Positions 31,493 through 40,893 are shown, numbered from the stretch's first letter. The stretch: 41,133 bases of DNA from Bacteroidaceae bacterium (GCA_017458585.1 JAFTAJ010000026.1:1-41133); one strand, 5' to 3'. Translations and numbers: made by a program. Notes: generated from the letters alone by a model not told the origin.

Positions 31493-33550
31493 ATGAATAA
31501 GAAATTCAAGAGAACAACCATCACCTCGGCCCTGCCCTATGCCAACGGGCCGATACATATCGGTCACCTAGCCGGAGTATATGTGCCGGCTGATATCTAC
31601 GCCCGCTACCTCAGACTCAAAGGCGAAGACATCGTCTTTATCGGTGGCAGCGACGAGCATGGTGTGCCTGTCACCATCCGCGCTCGCAAGGAAGGCATCA
31701 CCACTCAGGAGGTCGTTGACCGCTACCACGAGTTGATAAAAGACTCCTTCGAGAGGTTTGGCATCAGTTTCGACATCTATAGCCGCACCACAAGTAAGAC
31801 TCATCACAAGGTGGCCAGCGACTTCTTCCGCAAGCTCTATGACGAGGGCAAGTTCGTGGAACAAGTCACCGAGCAGTTCTACGACGAGCAGACGCAGCAC
31901 TTCCTCACCGACCGCAATATCAAGGGCGAGTGTCCGCGATGCCACAACACCGATGCCTACGGCGACCAATGTGAGAAATGCGGTGCCACCCTGTCGCCAG
32001 AGGAACTCATCAATCCCTACAATGCCGAGACAGGCAATCCCCTCGTCAAGCGCGAGACCAAGCATTGGTACCTGCCTCTCGACAAAGCCCAGCCCTGGCT
32101 GGAGCAATGGATACTCAATGACCACAAGGAGTGGCGCCCCAATGTCTATGGCCAGTGCAAGAGTTGGCTCGACGGTGGCCTCAAGCCCAGAGCCGTCACC
32201 CGTGACCTTGAGTGGGGCATCCCTGTGCCCGTTGAGGGTGCCGAGGGCAAGGTGCTCTATGTATGGTTTGACGCTCCCATCGGCTATATCTCCAACACCG
32301 TAGAGCTTTGTGAGCAGCGCCCCGAGCTGGGCAGTTGGGAGAAGTGGTGGAAAGACCCCGAGACACGCCTCGTGCACTTCATCGGCAAAGACAACATCGT
32401 CTTCCACTGCATCGTCTTCCCCACCATGCTCAAGGAGCACGGCGACTATATCCTGCCCGACAATGTGCCCGCCAACGAGTTCCTCAACCTTGAAGGCAAC
32501 AAGATTTCCACCTCCAAGAACTACGCCGTATGGCTCAACGAATACCTCGACGAACTGCCTGGGCGCCAAGACGAGCTGCGCTATGTCCTCACCGCTAACG
32601 CACCCGAGACCAAGGACAACGACTTTACCTGGGCAGACTTCCAGGCGCGCTGCAACAACGAGCTGGTGGCTGTGTACGGCAACTTCGTTAACCGCGCCCT
32701 GCAACTCACTCAGAAATATTACGAAGGACTCGTGCCTGAGCGTAGCGAGCTCACCGACTTCGACCGCGAGACACTCGCCGAGTTTGACGGAATAAAGGCA
32801 AAGCTCGAGACACTGCTCGACAACTTCAAGTTCCGCGACGCCCAGAAGGAAGCCATGAACCTAGCCCGCATCGGCAACAAATACATCGCCGACAGCGAGC
32901 CGTGGAAGGTAATCAAGACCGACCCCGAGCGCGTGAAGACCATCATCAACATCTCCCTCCAGCTCACCGCCAACCTCGCCATCGCCTTCGAGCCCTTCCT
33001 GCCCTTCAGCAGCAAGCGACTGCGCGAGATGCTCAATATGGAATCCTTCCGCTGGGAGCAGCTGGGCAACACCGACCTCCTCGCCCCAGGCAAGCAGTTG
33101 GGCTCGCCGAGCCTGCTTTTCAGCAAGGTGGAGGACAGCGTTATCGAGGCACAGACAAAGAAACTGGAGGACGCCCTCAAGGCCAATATGGAAGCCGAGT
33201 ATAAGGTTGAGCCCGTCAAGGAAACCATAGCCTTCGACGACTTCCAGAAACTCGACATCCGCGTCGGTACCGTACTCGAGTGCGAGCGCGTGCCAAAGAT
33301 GAAGAAACTGCTCAAATTCCTCATCGACGACGGCATGCAGAAGCGCACCATCGTCAGCGGCATCGCCGAGTGGTACGAGCCCGAGCAGCTCAAAGGCAAG
33401 CAAGTGCTCTTCGTAGCCAACCTTGCTCCCCGCGAGTTTAAGAACGGCCTCGTCAGCGAAGGAATGATACTCTCTGCCACCAACTGGGACGGCTCCGTAG
33501 TCACCACCACCACGCTCTCCGACGTAAAGCCTGGCAGCCAAATCAGCTAA
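31493..33550 (+). CDS. metG: Methionyl-tRNA synthetase
   Basis: Encodes 685 residues. It charges tRNA-Met with methionine. The class I signature [11 protein letters not shown] has HIGH at 22-25, and the second is KISTSKN from Lys337. The zinc knuckle [17 protein letters not shown] has four cysteines, as in the E. coli-type enzyme. The anticodon-binding helical domain is in the middle, and the C-terminus (about 580-685) is the Trbp111-like OB-fold tRNA-binding domain ([20 protein letters not shown] ... [16 protein letters not shown]). Length is typical for the form with the OB fold. rbfA follows after 4 bp. Confidence 0.98.
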   Translation: MNKKFKRTTITSALPYANGPIHIGHLAGVYVPADIYARYLRLKGEDIVFIGGSDEHGVPVTIRARKEGITTQEVVDRYHELIKDSFERFGISFDIYSRTTSKTHHKVASDFFRKLYDEGKFVEQVTEQFYDEQTQHFLTDRNIKGECPRCHNTDAYGDQCEKCGATLSPEELINPYNAETGNPLVKRETKHWYLPLDKAQPWLEQWILNDHKEWRPNVYGQCKSWLDGGLKPRAVTRDLEWGIPVPVEGAEGKVLYVWFDAPIGYISNTVELCEQRPELGSWEKWWKDPETRLVHFIGKDNIVFHCIVFPTMLKEHGDYILPDNVPANEFLNLEGNKISTSKNYAVWLNEYLDELPGRQDELRYVLTANAPETKDNDFTWADFQARCNNELVAVYGNFVNRALQLTQKYYEGLVPERSELTDFDRETLAEFDGIKAKLETLLDNFKFRDAQKEAMNLARIGNKYIADSEPWKVIKTDPERVKTIINISLQLTANLAIAFEPFLPFSSKRLREMLNMESFRWEQLGNTDLLAPGKQLGSPSLLFSKVEDSVIEAQTKKLEDALKANMEAEYKVEPVKETIAFDDFQKLDIRVGTVLECERVPKMKKLLKFLIDDGMQKRTIVSGIAEWYEPEQLKGKQVLFVANLAPREFKNGLVSEGMILSATNWDGSVVTTTTLSDVKPGSQIS

Positions 33551-33554
33551 TTCT

Positions 33555-33890
33555 ATGGACAGCACACGACAACTTAAGATCAACCGCCTCATCCAGAAGG
33601 AACTGGGCGAGATGTTCGTGGAGCAAGGCAAGGGACTGCGTGGAGTGATGGTCACCGTCAGCGCATGCCGCGTGTCGCCCGACCTGAGCTATTGCAACGT
33701 CTATCTCAGCGTCTTCCCCTCCGACAAAGCCCAAGAGATTGTCAACAATGTCACCGCCAACATCCGCAGCGTACGCTACGACCTCGGTCAGAGACTGCGC
33801 CACCAGCTGCGCATCATTCCCGAGCTGCGCTTCTTTGTTGACGACACCCTCGACAGGATGGAGCGCATCGACGAACTGCTGAAAAAATAA
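33555..33890 (+). CDS. rbfA: Ribosome-binding factor A
   Basis: Encodes 111 residues. RbfA binds the 30S subunit and assists late 16S rRNA maturation. The KH-like fold is recognisable from LKINRLIQKELGEMF at the start, VMVTVSACRVSPDLSYCNVY in the middle and LRIIPELRFFVDDTLDRMER near the end. Length is normal. It is 4 bp after metG and probably translationally coupled; an FtsX/LolC-type permease gene follows, a neighbour pair I believe is common in Bacteroidetes. Confidence 0.95.
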   Translation: MDSTRQLKINRLIQKELGEMFVEQGKGLRGVMVTVSACRVSPDLSYCNVYLSVFPSDKAQEIVNNVTANIRSVRYDLGQRLRHQLRIIPELRFFVDDTLDRMERIDELLKK

Positions 33891-33903
33891 CTCCTTCTGC
33901 CCT

Positions 33904-33942
33904 GTTAACTTCCCGTTAACTTCCCATTAACTTCCTATTAAC
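33904..33942 (+). repeat. Four-unit 11-bp GTTAAC array
   Basis: GTTAAC at 33904 and 33915, ATTAAC at 33926 and 33937, in exact 11-bp steps with consensus GTTAACTTCCC. It is the same unit as the tails of elements A and B. It lies in the 66-bp spacer between rbfA and the permease gene. Confidence 0.9.
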
Positions 33943-33956
33943 TCCTTCAATCTTCA

Positions 33957-35192
33957 ATGTCCTTCCCCTTCTACATAGCCCGCCGCTACCTCTTCGCCCG
34001 CAAGAGCCATCACGCCATCAACATCATCTCCATCATCTCGGTGCTGGGAATAGCAGTAGCCACGATGGCAATGGTCTGCGTGCTGTCAATCTTCAATGGT
34101 TTCCACGGGCTGGTGGCCTCCCTCTTCACAGCCTTCGACCCTGAGCTGAAGGTGCTGCCCATAGAAGGCAAGACCTTTGTCGCCGATGAAGCGCTGGAGG
34201 GCAAGATCAAGCAGCTCGACTGCGTAGAAGAATTCAGCGCATCCCTCGAGCAGCGCGCCCTCGCCCGCTACAACGGACGGCAGGCAATGGTCGTACTCAA
34301 AGGCGTTGACGACAACTTCTCCAAGATTACCGACATCAGCCGCATCCTGTATGGCCCGGGGCGTTTCTTACTTCATGCCGACGTCATGGAGTTTGGCATT
34401 CCGGGGCTACGCCTTGCCAACAACCTAGGCATGGATGCAGACTACATAGACCCCCTCCTCATTTACACCCCTGCGGCAGGAGCGCGCATCAACCTTATGG
34501 CACCCGACGAGAGCTTCAACCTCGACGAGCTCAACTCTCCCGGCGTCGTCTTCTCTGTAGGCCAGAAGAAATACGACCAAGAGTATATCCTCTGCTCCCT
34601 CCGCTTCGCCCAGCGCATGTTTGACAAAGACGGCGAGATAGGCTCACTCGAGATAAAGCTACGCTACGGCACCCAGACCGACAAAGCCAAGCGCCTCGTC
34701 CAGCAAGCCGTCGGCGACAAATTCCGCGTAGTGGACAGATATGAGCAGCAGGAAGACGTCTTCCGCATCATGAAAGTAGAGAAATACCTCGCCTACATCT
34801 TCCTCACCTTCATCCTCTTCATCGCATGCTTCAACATCGTAGGCTCGCTGAGCATGCTCATCATTGAGAAGAAAAAAGATGTCGTCACACTACGCAATCT
34901 CGGAGCCACCAATCGCCAGATACAGCAGATATTCCTCTTCGAGGGACGCATCATCAGCCTGTCCGGAGCCATCATCGGCATCATCCTGGGACTAATTCTA
35001 TGCGCCCTGCAGCAACAATACGGATTCCTCAAGCTTGGCGACAAGACAGGAGCCTTCATCATCGACGCCTATCCCGTCGTCGTCAATCCCTGGGACATCG
35101 TCATAATCTTCGCAACCGTAGTTATAGTCTCCTTCCTCGTTTCCTGGTATCCCGTACGCTATATCAGCAAACAACTGACCAACAACCCATAA
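33957..35192 (+). CDS. LolC/E-type ABC transporter permease
   Basis: Encodes 411 residues. The plan is that of FtsX-like permeases such as LolC/LolE: one N-terminal helix (about 20-45, IISIISVLGIAVATMAMVCV), a large periplasmic domain (about 50-265) and three C-terminal helices (about 277-302, 325-347 and 377-400). A conserved EKKKDVVTLRNLGATNRQI loop lies between helices two and three. LolCDE extracts lipoproteins for transfer to the outer membrane; the specific substrate here is inferred. The ATP-binding partner is not in the window. It follows rbfA after a spacer of 11-bp repeats and precedes the glycosidase gene by 26 bp. Confidence 0.9.
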   Translation: MSFPFYIARRYLFARKSHHAINIISIISVLGIAVATMAMVCVLSIFNGFHGLVASLFTAFDPELKVLPIEGKTFVADEALEGKIKQLDCVEEFSASLEQRALARYNGRQAMVVLKGVDDNFSKITDISRILYGPGRFLLHADVMEFGIPGLRLANNLGMDADYIDPLLIYTPAAGARINLMAPDESFNLDELNSPGVVFSVGQKKYDQEYILCSLRFAQRMFDKDGEIGSLEIKLRYGTQTDKAKRLVQQAVGDKFRVVDRYEQQEDVFRIMKVEKYLAYIFLTFILFIACFNIVGSLSMLIIEKKKDVVTLRNLGATNRQIQQIFLFEGRIISLSGAIIGIILGLILCALQQQYGFLKLGDKTGAFIIDAYPVVVNPWDIVIIFATVVIVSFLVSWYPVRYISKQLTNNP

Positions 35193-35218
35193 CCATTTCA
35201 CCCTACACATTTTTTTCC

Positions 35219-38200
35219 ATGAAAAACACACTCCTATTCTCTATTCTCTTTTCACTATTCACACTTCACACTTCGCCCTGCGAAGCCAACTGGCTCATGC
35301 CCAAGCCGAAAAGCATCACCGACAACGGAGCCACCTTCGACCTCCAGCGCACGGTGAGGCTCACCGACCCCACAGCCTCCACGTTGCTCGCCTCCCTTTT
35401 CACCACTGACGACAACGCATCCGCCACCGTCACCGTCAACCTCGTCGATGATGAGGCCCTCGGCACCTTTGACTATACCCTGCCCGGCTTCGACAACGAA
35501 GGCTACAAACTCTCCGTCACCACAGACAACATCACTATCATCGCCGCCTCGCCAACTGGTGTCATACGTGCCGCACAGACCCTCGCCCAGCTCGTAGAGG
35601 CTGCCGACGGAGCATTCATACAGGGCGTCAATATCACCGACTATCCTGCCTTCAAACTGCGCGGTTTTATGCACGACGTGGGGCGCTCGTTCATCAGCTT
35701 CGACGAGCTGAAGAATGAGATAGACCTTCTCTCACGCTTCAAGGTCAACGTATTCCATTGGCATCTCACCGACAATCAAGGCTTCCGTTTCGAATCGAAG
35801 CTCTATCCCCAACTCAACAACGCCTCCTCGATGACACGCTTTGCAGGCCAGTATTACACCCAGCAACAATGCACCGAACTGGAGGCATACGCTGCCGAGC
35901 GCGGAGTGATTATCATACCCGAGATAGACATGCCCGGCCACTCCACCGCCTTCACCACCGCCATGGGTTATACCATGAGTAGCGACCAGGGCCGCGCCGC
36001 GCTGAAGCAGCTCCTCGGCGAACTCGCTGACGCCTTCCCTCTGGCACCCTACATCCACATGGGCGCCGACGAGGCAGGCACCACCGCAGCATTCGTCAAC
36101 GAGATGTCACAGTACATAAAAGAGACACTAGGCCGTCGATGCATCGTGTGGAATCCCATCAGCGGCGTCAGCATCACTGCCTCCACCCTCCCCTATGTCG
36201 ACATGACCGAGATGTGGAGCACCTCGGGCAAGAAAATCAGCGGTCTCCCCAACATCGACTGCCGCTACAACTACGTCAATCACTTCGATGTCTTCGCCGA
36301 CCTCGTGGGCATCTATAAAAGCAACATATACTACGCCCAGCAGGGCAGCAGCGAGGTGGCGGGAGCCATCACCGCACTTTGGAACGACCGCAAGACACCC
36401 ACCGAGACTGACATCATATCCCAGAACAACCTCTACGCCAACGCTCTCGCCACTGCCGAGCGCGGATGGATGGGCGGCGGCAAACAGTATATAGAGGTCG
36501 GCGGCACCACGCTGCCCAACATAGGCAAGGAGTATGACGAATTTGCTGATTGGGAGCGCCGTTTCCTCCACTATAAGGACTCATGGCTTAGCGCAGAGCC
36601 CATCCCATACGTCAAGCAGACCAATGTGCGCTGGCGCATCACCGAGCCCTTCCCCAACAACGGCTCGGCAACTGCCGTCTTCCCACCTGAGGAAGCTAGC
36701 GATGACATCCTGCCCTCCTCCTTCACCTACAACGGGCAGACCTACTCCACAGGGCTGGCCACGGGAGCAGGCATCTATCTGCGCCACACATGGGGCACCA
36801 CAGTACCAGCCTATTTCAGCAATCCACAATCCAACACTACTGCCTACGCCTGGACCTATGCCTATTCGCCCAAGGCGCAAACCGCAGGGGCCCTCATCGA
36901 GTTCCAGAACTACGGACGCTCCGAGAACGACAAGGCTCCCGATGCAGGCAATTGGGACCGCAAGGGCTCTCGCATCTGGCTCAATGGCGAGGAAATAATG
37001 CCACCCACATGGACCAACAGCGGCAAGAGCATCGGCTCCGAGGTGGATCTCCAAAACGAGAACTTCGCCGCCCGTGAACCCGTGAGCGTGCAGCTCCAGG
37101 AGGGGTGGAACAAAGTGTTTCTTAAGCTCCCCTATGTATCAGCCAACGGCGTGCGACTCAACAAATGGCTTTTCACCTTCGTACTCACCACACCCGACGG
37201 GCGCCATGCCCTCGACGATGTCGTCTATTCCCCCACAAAAACAATGAATTTTGAGGACGAGGAAATACCGCGCACCCTCTCCTCCGACCCGCTGCCTGAG
37301 TTGGAGGGCAGAATCATCAGCGTATCCTCCACCACAGCAGCAAACCTCACCACCGACCAGTGGTACGTGATGTTCGATCGCGGTGCCAACCACGGCTACC
37401 TATGGGAAAACGCCGGTACCCACACACTCTTCAACACAGCCACAGCCCCCAGCAGCTCTGCCACAAACAATGCCAAATATCTCGTGCGACTCGTCGATGC
37501 ATCCGATGGCAAATACTACCTTCAGACAGGCTACGGCAACTACTTTGGCAAGATACAGCAGAGCGTCAACGTACCCCTTACCGCAAACCCTACTGAGGCC
37601 ATTACCGTGGCCAAGATTAGCGATAACGACTCACACTTCTACCTGCAATCCGCAGATGGTGTCGTGCTTGACGCCAACGACCTCTCCCTGGGCGACTCCA
37701 GAGCTACCGTCGTAGGATGGGGCACCACCCCGCCTACCTCACTCAACGGCAACAACGACTGGGCTTTCTATCCCGTAGAGGTGGATGATGCATCCCAAAT
37801 AAGCTTCACATCTGACGACGTGGCTGTCTGCCAGGGCCACCAGACCGCCGGACAAGGCAATACTAAGCAGGCATTGCTGCGTGCCAAGGTCACGGCAACC
37901 ACAGCCTGTACACCCACACGCTTCGACATCACACTCACCGGTGCTGAGCAGATGAGCCGCGTGGCCGTCTATGCCACCGACATTGACCAGCTGCATGCCC
38001 CCGATGCCTCACCGCGCCTCCTTGGGGCAGCCACACCCGTTGAGGGCGAACTGTCCATACCCGTCAATGGTTGCACCCTTACTGATGGCCAGCAACTCTA
38101 TTTCTGGATTACAGCCGACGTGAAGACTGATGCTGCCGAGTTGTCAACCATCGACGCAGCCCTCTGCGCCATAACCTACGACAACCTGCAAGGCGGCAGC

Positions 38201-40039
38201 ACCTGCGACCTTCAGGACAAAGGCAACCCTGCCGGAGTGATGCGTATCTACAAGCGACAGCAATTCCTCTGGACCGGCAGCCAAAGCAAGGCAAAATACT
38301 ATCGCATACCAACCATTATGCGTACCGACGACGGGGGTATCGTGGCACTATGCGACGACCGCTACGACAACACCCAGGACCTCGGCAAGGTGGCCAGCGG
38401 AGCGGCCGGTAAGCACAAGATAGATGTCGTCATGCGTAAGAGTCTCGATGACGGCGCCACATGGGGCAACCCGCAAGTCGTGGCAGCCGGCGACGGCAAC
38501 TCGGCTGCAGCCTGCGGATATGGCGACCCAGCTATAGTACGAACACTCAGCGGCAAACTCATCTGCCTCATGGCGGCAGGTAGCACCAGCTTTCCCAACG
38601 GCATGCTCCACATGGGCTACTCCTACAGCACCGACAACGGCACTACTTGGTCTGCACCTACCGACATCTACTCCGCCATCAACAAGAGCGGCCTTACCAT
38701 CACCTCCGCCTTCACCTCTGCAGGCAAAGGCATCTGTTTCTCCAACGGACGCATAGCCTTCGCCCTCAACGCTAAAGTCGATGGAGTGTGCAATGAATAC
38801 ATTCTCTACTCCGATGACGAAGGAGCCACCTGGACCATCGCCCCCAACATGGCGTGCCCCAGCGCCGACGAGTCGAAACTCGAGATAATGAACGACAACT
38901 CCCTTCTCCTCTCCGTCAGGCAGGGAGGATGGAACTCACAGGCCAACCGCGCCTATAGCCGCACCACCGGCAACGCCGCCGGCAGCGGCATCAAAATCTG
39001 GACAGAAAAAGGATACTGGACCGACCTCAATGCCAACGGCTGCAATGCCGACATCCTCTACTACAGCCGCGAGACCGAGGGAAACGGCGTACGCGACCTC
39101 ATGCTACACACCGCCGTCAAGACCTTCCAGACATATCGTAAAGACCTACGCCTCTATATGAGCTTCGACCAAGGGCAGACATGGCAGGAAGCCTTCCAGC
39201 TCCAGCCAGGCTACTCCGCCTACAGCTCCATGCAGAAACTCGACAACGGCGACCTCGCCATCATCTTCGAGGACGGCAGTCTCGGCAATCAAGACAAGAT
39301 GGACTGCTACGCTATGACCTACCTCGTCATCAGCCGCGAGACACTGGAGGCACGCGCCGACGAAGTGTGGCAGACCAAGCAGGAGACAGCCGGCATGACG
39401 AAGATAGTCTACGAAAACAGCAAAGAGACAGAGATGGGCAAGTGGGACAACGACAACACTAGTGGTCGCAACGTATGGACCTCCGTAACACCTGCCAATC
39501 CCATTGCCGGACTCACCCTCACCAAGTCTGCGGGCACCTTCGACCGCTACACGGGATGGAACGGCTTCTACAACCTTGCTTACAAGGTGGGAGCTGCCAA
39601 CCGCGATGAGGTACTCACCCTCACGGCCCCCGACGGATACTTCATCAAGAGCTACTCCTTCCAGGTGCAGGAGTGGAGCTCGGGCGCCGCTGCCAACCAC
39701 TTTACCTTAAAGACAGAAGATGGCACCACCATCACGCCAGCCTATGGCGGCTCAGACGGCTACTTACCATTTGGAGCCAGCGACATCAATGCCAAGAGCA
39801 CCTACTTCACCGTGCGCTCAACTGATACTTCCAGATATATCGCTATCATCAACTTCGTCGTCATTCTCACATCCGATGATCCCGATGGGATAGAGGACAG
39901 AGAACAGAGAGTAGAGAATACTTCTCAAATCTCAAACCTCAAATCTCAAAGTTATTACGATCTCACAGGCCAGCCCGTAAGCACCCCAACACATCCAGGC
40001 ATATACATAAAGGGACATAAAAAAATCCTCGTACGATAA
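35219..40039 (+). CDS. Secreted GH20 beta-hexosaminidase and GH33 sialidase fusion
   Basis: Encodes 1606 residues from MKNTLLFSILF; the frame is open upstream but that part overlaps the permease gene. After the signal peptide come a GH20b domain (about 25-135) and the GH20 catalytic domain (about 140-430, LRGFMHDVGRSFISFDELK; catalytic pair Asp284-Glu285 in HMGADEAG), which removes terminal N-acetylhexosamine. Beta modules follow, including a ricin-like one (about 715-860) and a sialidase-associated N-terminal domain (about 865-1005). The GH33 sialidase has YRIP with Arg1029 and four Asp-boxes, SLDDGATW (1075), STDNGTTW (1137), SDDEGATW (1198) and SFDQGQTW (1315). A beta domain (about 1395-1550) and a YDLTGQPV...GIYIKG sorting-type tail end the protein. 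Heptamer arrays encode the signal peptide and the linker before the tail. The order suits sequential removal of sialic acid and hexosamine from host glycans. Confidence 0.93.
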   Translation: MKNTLLFSILFSLFTLHTSPCEANWLMPKPKSITDNGATFDLQRTVRLTDPTASTLLASLFTTDDNASATVTVNLVDDEALGTFDYTLPGFDNEGYKLSVTTDNITIIAASPTGVIRAAQTLAQLVEAADGAFIQGVNITDYPAFKLRGFMHDVGRSFISFDELKNEIDLLSRFKVNVFHWHLTDNQGFRFESKLYPQLNNASSMTRFAGQYYTQQQCTELEAYAAERGVIIIPEIDMPGHSTAFTTAMGYTMSSDQGRAALKQLLGELADAFPLAPYIHMGADEAGTTAAFVNEMSQYIKETLGRRCIVWNPISGVSITASTLPYVDMTEMWSTSGKKISGLPNIDCRYNYVNHFDVFADLVGIYKSNIYYAQQGSSEVAGAITALWNDRKTPTETDIISQNNLYANALATAERGWMGGGKQYIEVGGTTLPNIGKEYDEFADWERRFLHYKDSWLSAEPIPYVKQTNVRWRITEPFPNNGSATAVFPPEEASDDILPSSFTYNGQTYSTGLATGAGIYLRHTWGTTVPAYFSNPQSNTTAYAWTYAYSPKAQTAGALIEFQNYGRSENDKAPDAGNWDRKGSRIWLNGEEIMPPTWTNSGKSIGSEVDLQNENFAAREPVSVQLQEGWNKVFLKLPYVSANGVRLNKWLFTFVLTTPDGRHALDDVVYSPTKTMNFEDEEIPRTLSSDPLPELEGRIISVSSTTAANLTTDQWYVMFDRGANHGYLWENAGTHTLFNTATAPSSSATNNAKYLVRLVDASDGKYYLQTGYGNYFGKIQQSVNVPLTANPTEAITVAKISDNDSHFYLQSADGVVLDANDLSLGDSRATVVGWGTTPPTSLNGNNDWAFYPVEVDDASQISFTSDDVAVCQGHQTAGQGNTKQALLRAKVTATTACTPTRFDITLTGAEQMSRVAVYATDIDQLHAPDASPRLLGAATPVEGELSIPVNGCTLTDGQQLYFWITADVKTDAAELSTIDAALCAITYDNLQGGSTCDLQDKGNPAGVMRIYKRQQFLWTGSQSKAKYYRIPTIMRTDDGGIVALCDDRYDNTQDLGKVASGAAGKHKIDVVMRKSLDDGATWGNPQVVAAGDGNSAAACGYGDPAIVRTLSGKLICLMAAGSTSFPNGMLHMGYSYSTDNGTTWSAPTDIYSAINKSGLTITSAFTSAGKGICFSNGRIAFALNAKVDGVCNEYILYSDDEGATWTIAPNMACPSADESKLEIMNDNSLLLSVRQGGWNSQANRAYSRTTGNAAGSGIKIWTEKGYWTDLNANGCNADILYYSRETEGNGVRDLMLHTAVKTFQTYRKDLRLYMSFDQGQTWQEAFQLQPGYSAYSSMQKLDNGDLAIIFEDGSLGNQDKMDCYAMTYLVISRETLEARADEVWQTKQETAGMTKIVYENSKETEMGKWDNDNTSGRNVWTSVTPANPIAGLTLTKSAGTFDRYTGWNGFYNLAYKVGAANRDEVLTLTAPDGYFIKSYSFQVQEWSSGAAANHFTLKTEDGTTITPAYGGSDGYLPFGASDINAKSTYFTVRSTDTSRYIAIINFVVILTSDDPDGIEDREQRVENTSQISNLKSQSYYDLTGQPVSTPTHPGIYIKGHKKILVR
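35235..35276 (+). repeat. Six-unit heptamer array in a signal peptide
   Basis: TATTCTC twice, TTTTCAC, TATTCAC, ACTTCAC, ACTTCGC in exact 7-bp steps encode FSILFSLFTLHTSP of the GH20-GH33 signal peptide. Confidence 0.9.
39892..39951 (+). repeat. Two adjoining heptamer arrays before the sorting tail
   Basis: AGAGGAC, AGAGAAC, AGAGAGT, AGAGAAT (39892-39919) are followed after four bases by CTCAAAT, CTCAAAC, CTCAAAT, CTCAAAG (39924-39951). They encode EDREQRVEN and QISNLKSQS, the linker just before YYDLTGQ. Confidence 0.9.
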
Positions 40040-40058
40040 TTAAATACTTACGCGTATT

Positions 40059-40088
40059 ATATATAAATAATGTACGCGCGAGGGGGAA
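40059..40088 (+). repeat. Left 30-bp direct repeat flanking toxin-antitoxin pair
   Basis: The repeat begins ATATATAAATAATGTACGCG and continues CGAGGGGGAA. With the bases before it, CGCGTA (40051-40056) and TACGCG (40073-40078) form an inverted repeat. The right copy is at 40894-40924. A heptamer array follows both copies. Confidence 0.85.
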
Positions 40089-40115
40089 GAGAATAGAGAA
40101 AAGAGAATAAAGAAT
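40088..40115 (+). repeat. AGAGAAT heptamer array
   Basis: AGAGAAT, AGAGAAA, AGAGAAT, AAAGAAT in the spacer after the glycosidase gene. It is the same heptamer as inside the two sorting-tail linkers. Confidence 0.8.
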
Positions 40116-40148
40116 AGAAGTCTTACGGTGCGTAGTCCTAAAAGATTT

Positions 40149-40560
40149 CTATTGCCCCTGCAGGACTTTGATAAACTCGTCAATGCTTACAATGTCTATG
40201 TGTGGAAACGACGTTTGTTTGAGCACGTCGAAATGATGGTCTTGCGCTACGATATAACGGGCATTGGCCTTGAATGCACAATCAACGAACTTATCGTCAT
40301 CAGGGTCAGCGGTTATAAGGCGCAAATGGAAAAAGACCTGCACCATTCTTGTGTTGGGCAGGTCAACAATGGCTTTAATTACATTGGAGGCAATCTCAGC
40401 CCCGACTTTCTGCGTAAGTATCTCTTCATACTCTGCAAGAATCTCAGTGGATACACAGAGTATATTTCCCGTCAACGAAATCTCTCCATACGGGATAGTA
40501 AGGGCTGCGACGCGAAAGCGACATCAGCAGGCAGTTGGTGTCAAGAACAATGTTCATCAT
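40149..40560 (-). pseudogene. PIN-domain toxin, frameshifted
   Basis: The ATG at 40560 overlaps the antitoxin stop (ATGA). It begins MMNIVLDTNCLLMSLSRRS, the usual PIN start with the first acidic residue in LDTN, and stops at TGA 40444-40446 after 38 residues. The rest of the PIN domain continues in another frame to 40149: LCVSTEILAEYEEIL, then DPDDDKFVDCAFKANARYIV and a C-terminal SIDEFIKVL. Joining GKYTLC to VSTEIL needs two more bases, fitting loss of one GT from a TGTGTGTA run. Intact members are about 137 residues and act as RNases. A sequencing or assembly error at this dinucleotide run is possible. Confidence 0.75.
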
Positions 40561-40793
40561 TGGTTGTACGGAGTACGCATGTGTTCGTTCTTCCATTGTT
40601 CCATCACCCCTTCATTGAGAGTTCCCTCGTCCCAAAGATGATCAAGGGCATCTTCAGCTCGCTTGGCAAAATACCGACCAAGCAGGATGCGGATATCGCG
40701 CATCTCTACTTCAGACGATACTCTGGAAACCATTTCCAGCATCTCAATCTGGAATGGGGTAAACGGTTTTGACTGTAAAGTTGCGGTTCCCAT
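40557..40793 (-). CDS. Antitoxin partner of PIN toxin
   Basis: Encodes 78 residues. It is small, helical and acidic, with FTPFQIEMLEMVSRVSSEVE at the start, a central RYFAKRAEDALDHLWDEG, and the end EQWKNEHMRTPY. Proteins with this ending (W..EHMRTPY) regularly precede PIN toxin genes in Bacteroidales, to my recollection. The stop codon overlaps the toxin start, showing translational coupling. It has its own consensus promoter. I cannot name the DNA-binding fold with certainty. Confidence 0.8.
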   Translation of the reverse strand: MGTATLQSKPFTPFQIEMLEMVSRVSSEVEMRDIRILLGRYFAKRAEDALDHLWDEGTLNEGVMEQWKNEHMRTPYNQ

Positions 40794-40821
40794 TTTCCTT
40801 TTCTTTTACTAAGTTGCGAGG

Positions 40822-40853
40822 CAAAGTTAGTGAGAAATCACGAAAAGAACAAA
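40822..40853 (-). promoter_or_regulatory. Promoter of the toxin-antitoxin pair
   Basis: On the minus strand TTTG (40850-40853), 20 bases, then TAACTTTG (40822-40829). The antitoxin ATG at 40793 is about 28 bases past the -7 box. Confidence 0.7.
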
Positions 40854-40893
40854 TATGACTATAGTTTTTTGTCTTTTCACTCTCGCGCATAAA

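Noticed and set aside
35000..35218. Upstream extension of the GH20-GH33 frame
   Set aside because: It overlaps the end of the permease gene, is rich in arginine with no family match, and precedes a clear signal peptide at 35219.
40128..40772. Plus-strand frame of 214 residues across the toxin-antitoxin locus
   Set aside because: It is antisense to the PIN toxin and antitoxin genes, both of which have family features and a promoter.
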